Below, piece after piece: positions 62,924-64,000 of a stretch of 64,000 nt of DNA (the stretch's first letter is position 1; each line of letters begins with the position of its first letter). Under the pieces are notes generated by a model. The model did no database searches. It was not told the origin of the DNA and saw only the letters and a list, made by a program, of their open reading frames with translations. The stretch is from NCBI RefSeq assembly GCF_039614725.1, contig NZ_CP154859.1:2170001-2234000 (forward strand), in the 5' to 3' direction. The translations under genes and the position numbers were made by a program. The DNA comes from Thauera sp. JM12B12. GTDB lineage: Bacteria; Pseudomonadota; Gammaproteobacteria; Burkholderiales; Rhodocyclaceae.

Positions 62924-64000
62924 ATGGTTCGACGCCCTCCTGCCCGCGCACTGGCTGCGTCCCTGGGCGCTCGGCGGGCTGGTGCTGGCGCTGTTGCTGA
63001 TCGTCCTTGGGCGCCGCCGCGACGAGATGCGTGCGCTGCGCGAGGTCATCGACCCGAAGCTGCTTCCGCACCTGCTCGTGCATGGCGGCCGCCGGCGCTG
63101 GGTGCAGCCCGCCGACACGCTCGCCGTGGCGGTGGCCTGCTTCAGCGTCGCGCTGGCAGGTCCGGCCTGGGAACGCGAGCCCCCAACACTCGCCCGCGAA
63201 CAGGCCGCGCTCATGGTGGTGGTCGACCTGTCGAGCGCGATGAATGCGACCGACCTGCCGCCCAGCCGGCTGGCCTGGGCGCGCTCGAAGCTGCACGCCT
63301 TGATGGCGCGCCGCGGCGACGCACCGACCGGCCTGATCGTCTATGCCGGCAGCGCCCACCTCGTGCTGCCTCCCACCGACGACCGCCAGCTTCTCGCGTC
63401 CTACATCGATGTCCTGTCCACCGCACTGATGCCCGCCGACGGCGCGCGTCCCGCAGCCGCGCTCGCGCTCGCGCATGCCTGGCTGGAGCGGACTGGGCTG
63501 CCGGGTACGGTGCTGTTCCTGACCACCGCCTGGCCGCAAGCGGAACAGCCCGGCGCCGAGCGCGGGACTGCCACCTCCCGCCACCGCCTGATCGTATGGG
63601 CGATCGGCACCGAGCGTGGCGGCCCGATCCCGAACGCGGAGGGTGGGCCCGCGACCGAGACCAGCGGAACGCAGCGCCGCGCCCGCCTCGAAGTCGCCGA
63701 ATTGCGCAGCCTGCGCGCGCGCACCGGCGCGAACCTTGTGAGCGTGACCGCGGACGAGGGCGACCTCGAACGCATCCAGGCCCTCATCACCCGCCAGCAG
63801 GCCGAGGCCGTTGCGGCGGCCGACACGCGCTGGCGCGATCGCGGGGCGGACTGGGTCTGGCCCGGCCTGCTCGCGCTGCTGATGTCCTTCCGCCGTGGCT
63901 GGGTCGTCCCCTGGCGCGCCTTCTGCGGCCCGGTGCTCGCCGGCACGGTCGTGCTTTCCCTGCTTTCGATGCCCTCGCCCGTCCACGCCGGCGATGACGA
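62916..64000 (+). CDS. VWA-domain protein, BatB-like (runs off window)
   Basis: The frame from ATG 62916, overlapping the BatA stop by 8 bp, stays open to the window end (361 codons so far). It shows two N-terminal hydrophobic segments (19-31, 70-82), a VWA domain from about 98 and a late hydrophobic segment (near VVPWRAFCGPVLAGTVVLSL). The adhesion-site motif is D104-L-S106-S-A108, where the second serine of DxSxS is alanine. BatB proteins often carry C-terminal TPR repeats, which would lie beyond the window. Confidence 0.88.
   Translation, partial: MTEWFDALLPAHWLRPWALGGLVLALLLIVLGRRRDEMRALREVIDPKLLPHLLVHGGRRRWVQPADTLAVAVACFSVALAGPAWEREPPTLAREQAALMVVVDLSSAMNATDLPPSRLAWARSKLHALMARRGDAPTGLIVYAGSAHLVLPPTDDRQLLASYIDVLSTALMPADGARPAAALALAHAWLERTGLPGTVLFLTTAWPQAEQPGAERGTATSRHRLIVWAIGTERGGPIPNAEGGPATETSGTQRRARLEVAELRSLRARTGANLVSVTADEGDLERIQALITRQQAEAVAAADTRWRDRGADWVWPGLLALLMSFRRGWVVPWRAFCGPVLAGTVVLSLLSMPSPVHAGDD

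Overview
The window looks like a GC-rich betaproteobacterial chromosome, probably Rhodocyclales (Thauera/Azoarcus-like). This is inferred from codon and base use and from the gene families present (DUF1302/DUF1329 pairs, CoA-dependent catabolism, ETF/ETF-QO); no marker gene such as rRNA is present to fix the genus.

Region 1 (1-8.5 kb) is a mobile-element border. An AT-rich Tn7/Tn5053-like transposition module (tnsB, tnsC, tniQ, all on the minus strand, no tnsA visible) is interrupted between tnsB and tnsC by the right half of an IS5-family element. A second, full-length but dead IS5-family copy (6097-7253) with CTAG on both sides follows, then decayed pieces of IS21 (istB) and IS66 (tnpA, tnpB, tnpC).

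Region 2 (8.5-55.3 kb) is a large catabolic island. It holds ETF-QO and ETF alpha/beta, several short-chain dehydrogenases (one close to 3-alpha-hydroxysteroid dehydrogenase), an Old Yellow Enzyme homologue, and a MaoC-type hydratase. It also has an HsaA-like flavin monooxygenase, a KshB-like reductase and a KshA-like Rieske oxygenase. A thiolase / FadB-like / two acyl-CoA dehydrogenase / alpha-methylacyl-CoA racemase / acyl-CoA ligase operon lies at 33.9-42.6 kb. Two DUF1302 + DUF1329 outer-membrane/periplasmic pairs and a YCF48 + MMPL transporter pair complete the set. Together these suggest uptake and O2-dependent ring opening plus CoA-dependent side-chain oxidation of a hydrophobic polycyclic substrate, for example a steroid or terpenoid. 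The substrate is an inference.

The strongest cross-region signal is a short asymmetric palindrome (gene orientation TTAGTCC-N4-GGACGATG). It recurs 60-170 bp upstream of about nine separate transcription units of this island, in a consistent orientation, and not in front of the mobile-element or sulfatase/Bat genes. A LuxR-family regulator encoded inside the island (13909-15063) is the best candidate to bind it. A separate TetR regulator at 32.9-33.6 kb has its own TAAACCGA-N6-TCGGTTTA palindrome in front of the thiolase operon.

Region 3 (55.4-64 kb) carries a TetR regulator. Divergent from it are an anaerobic sulfatase-maturating radical SAM enzyme, a Ser-type sulfatase, and a MoxR-DUF58-DUF4381-VWA-VWA (Bat-type) operon. 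The Bat genes are translationally coupled to the sulfatase; the last gene runs off the window.
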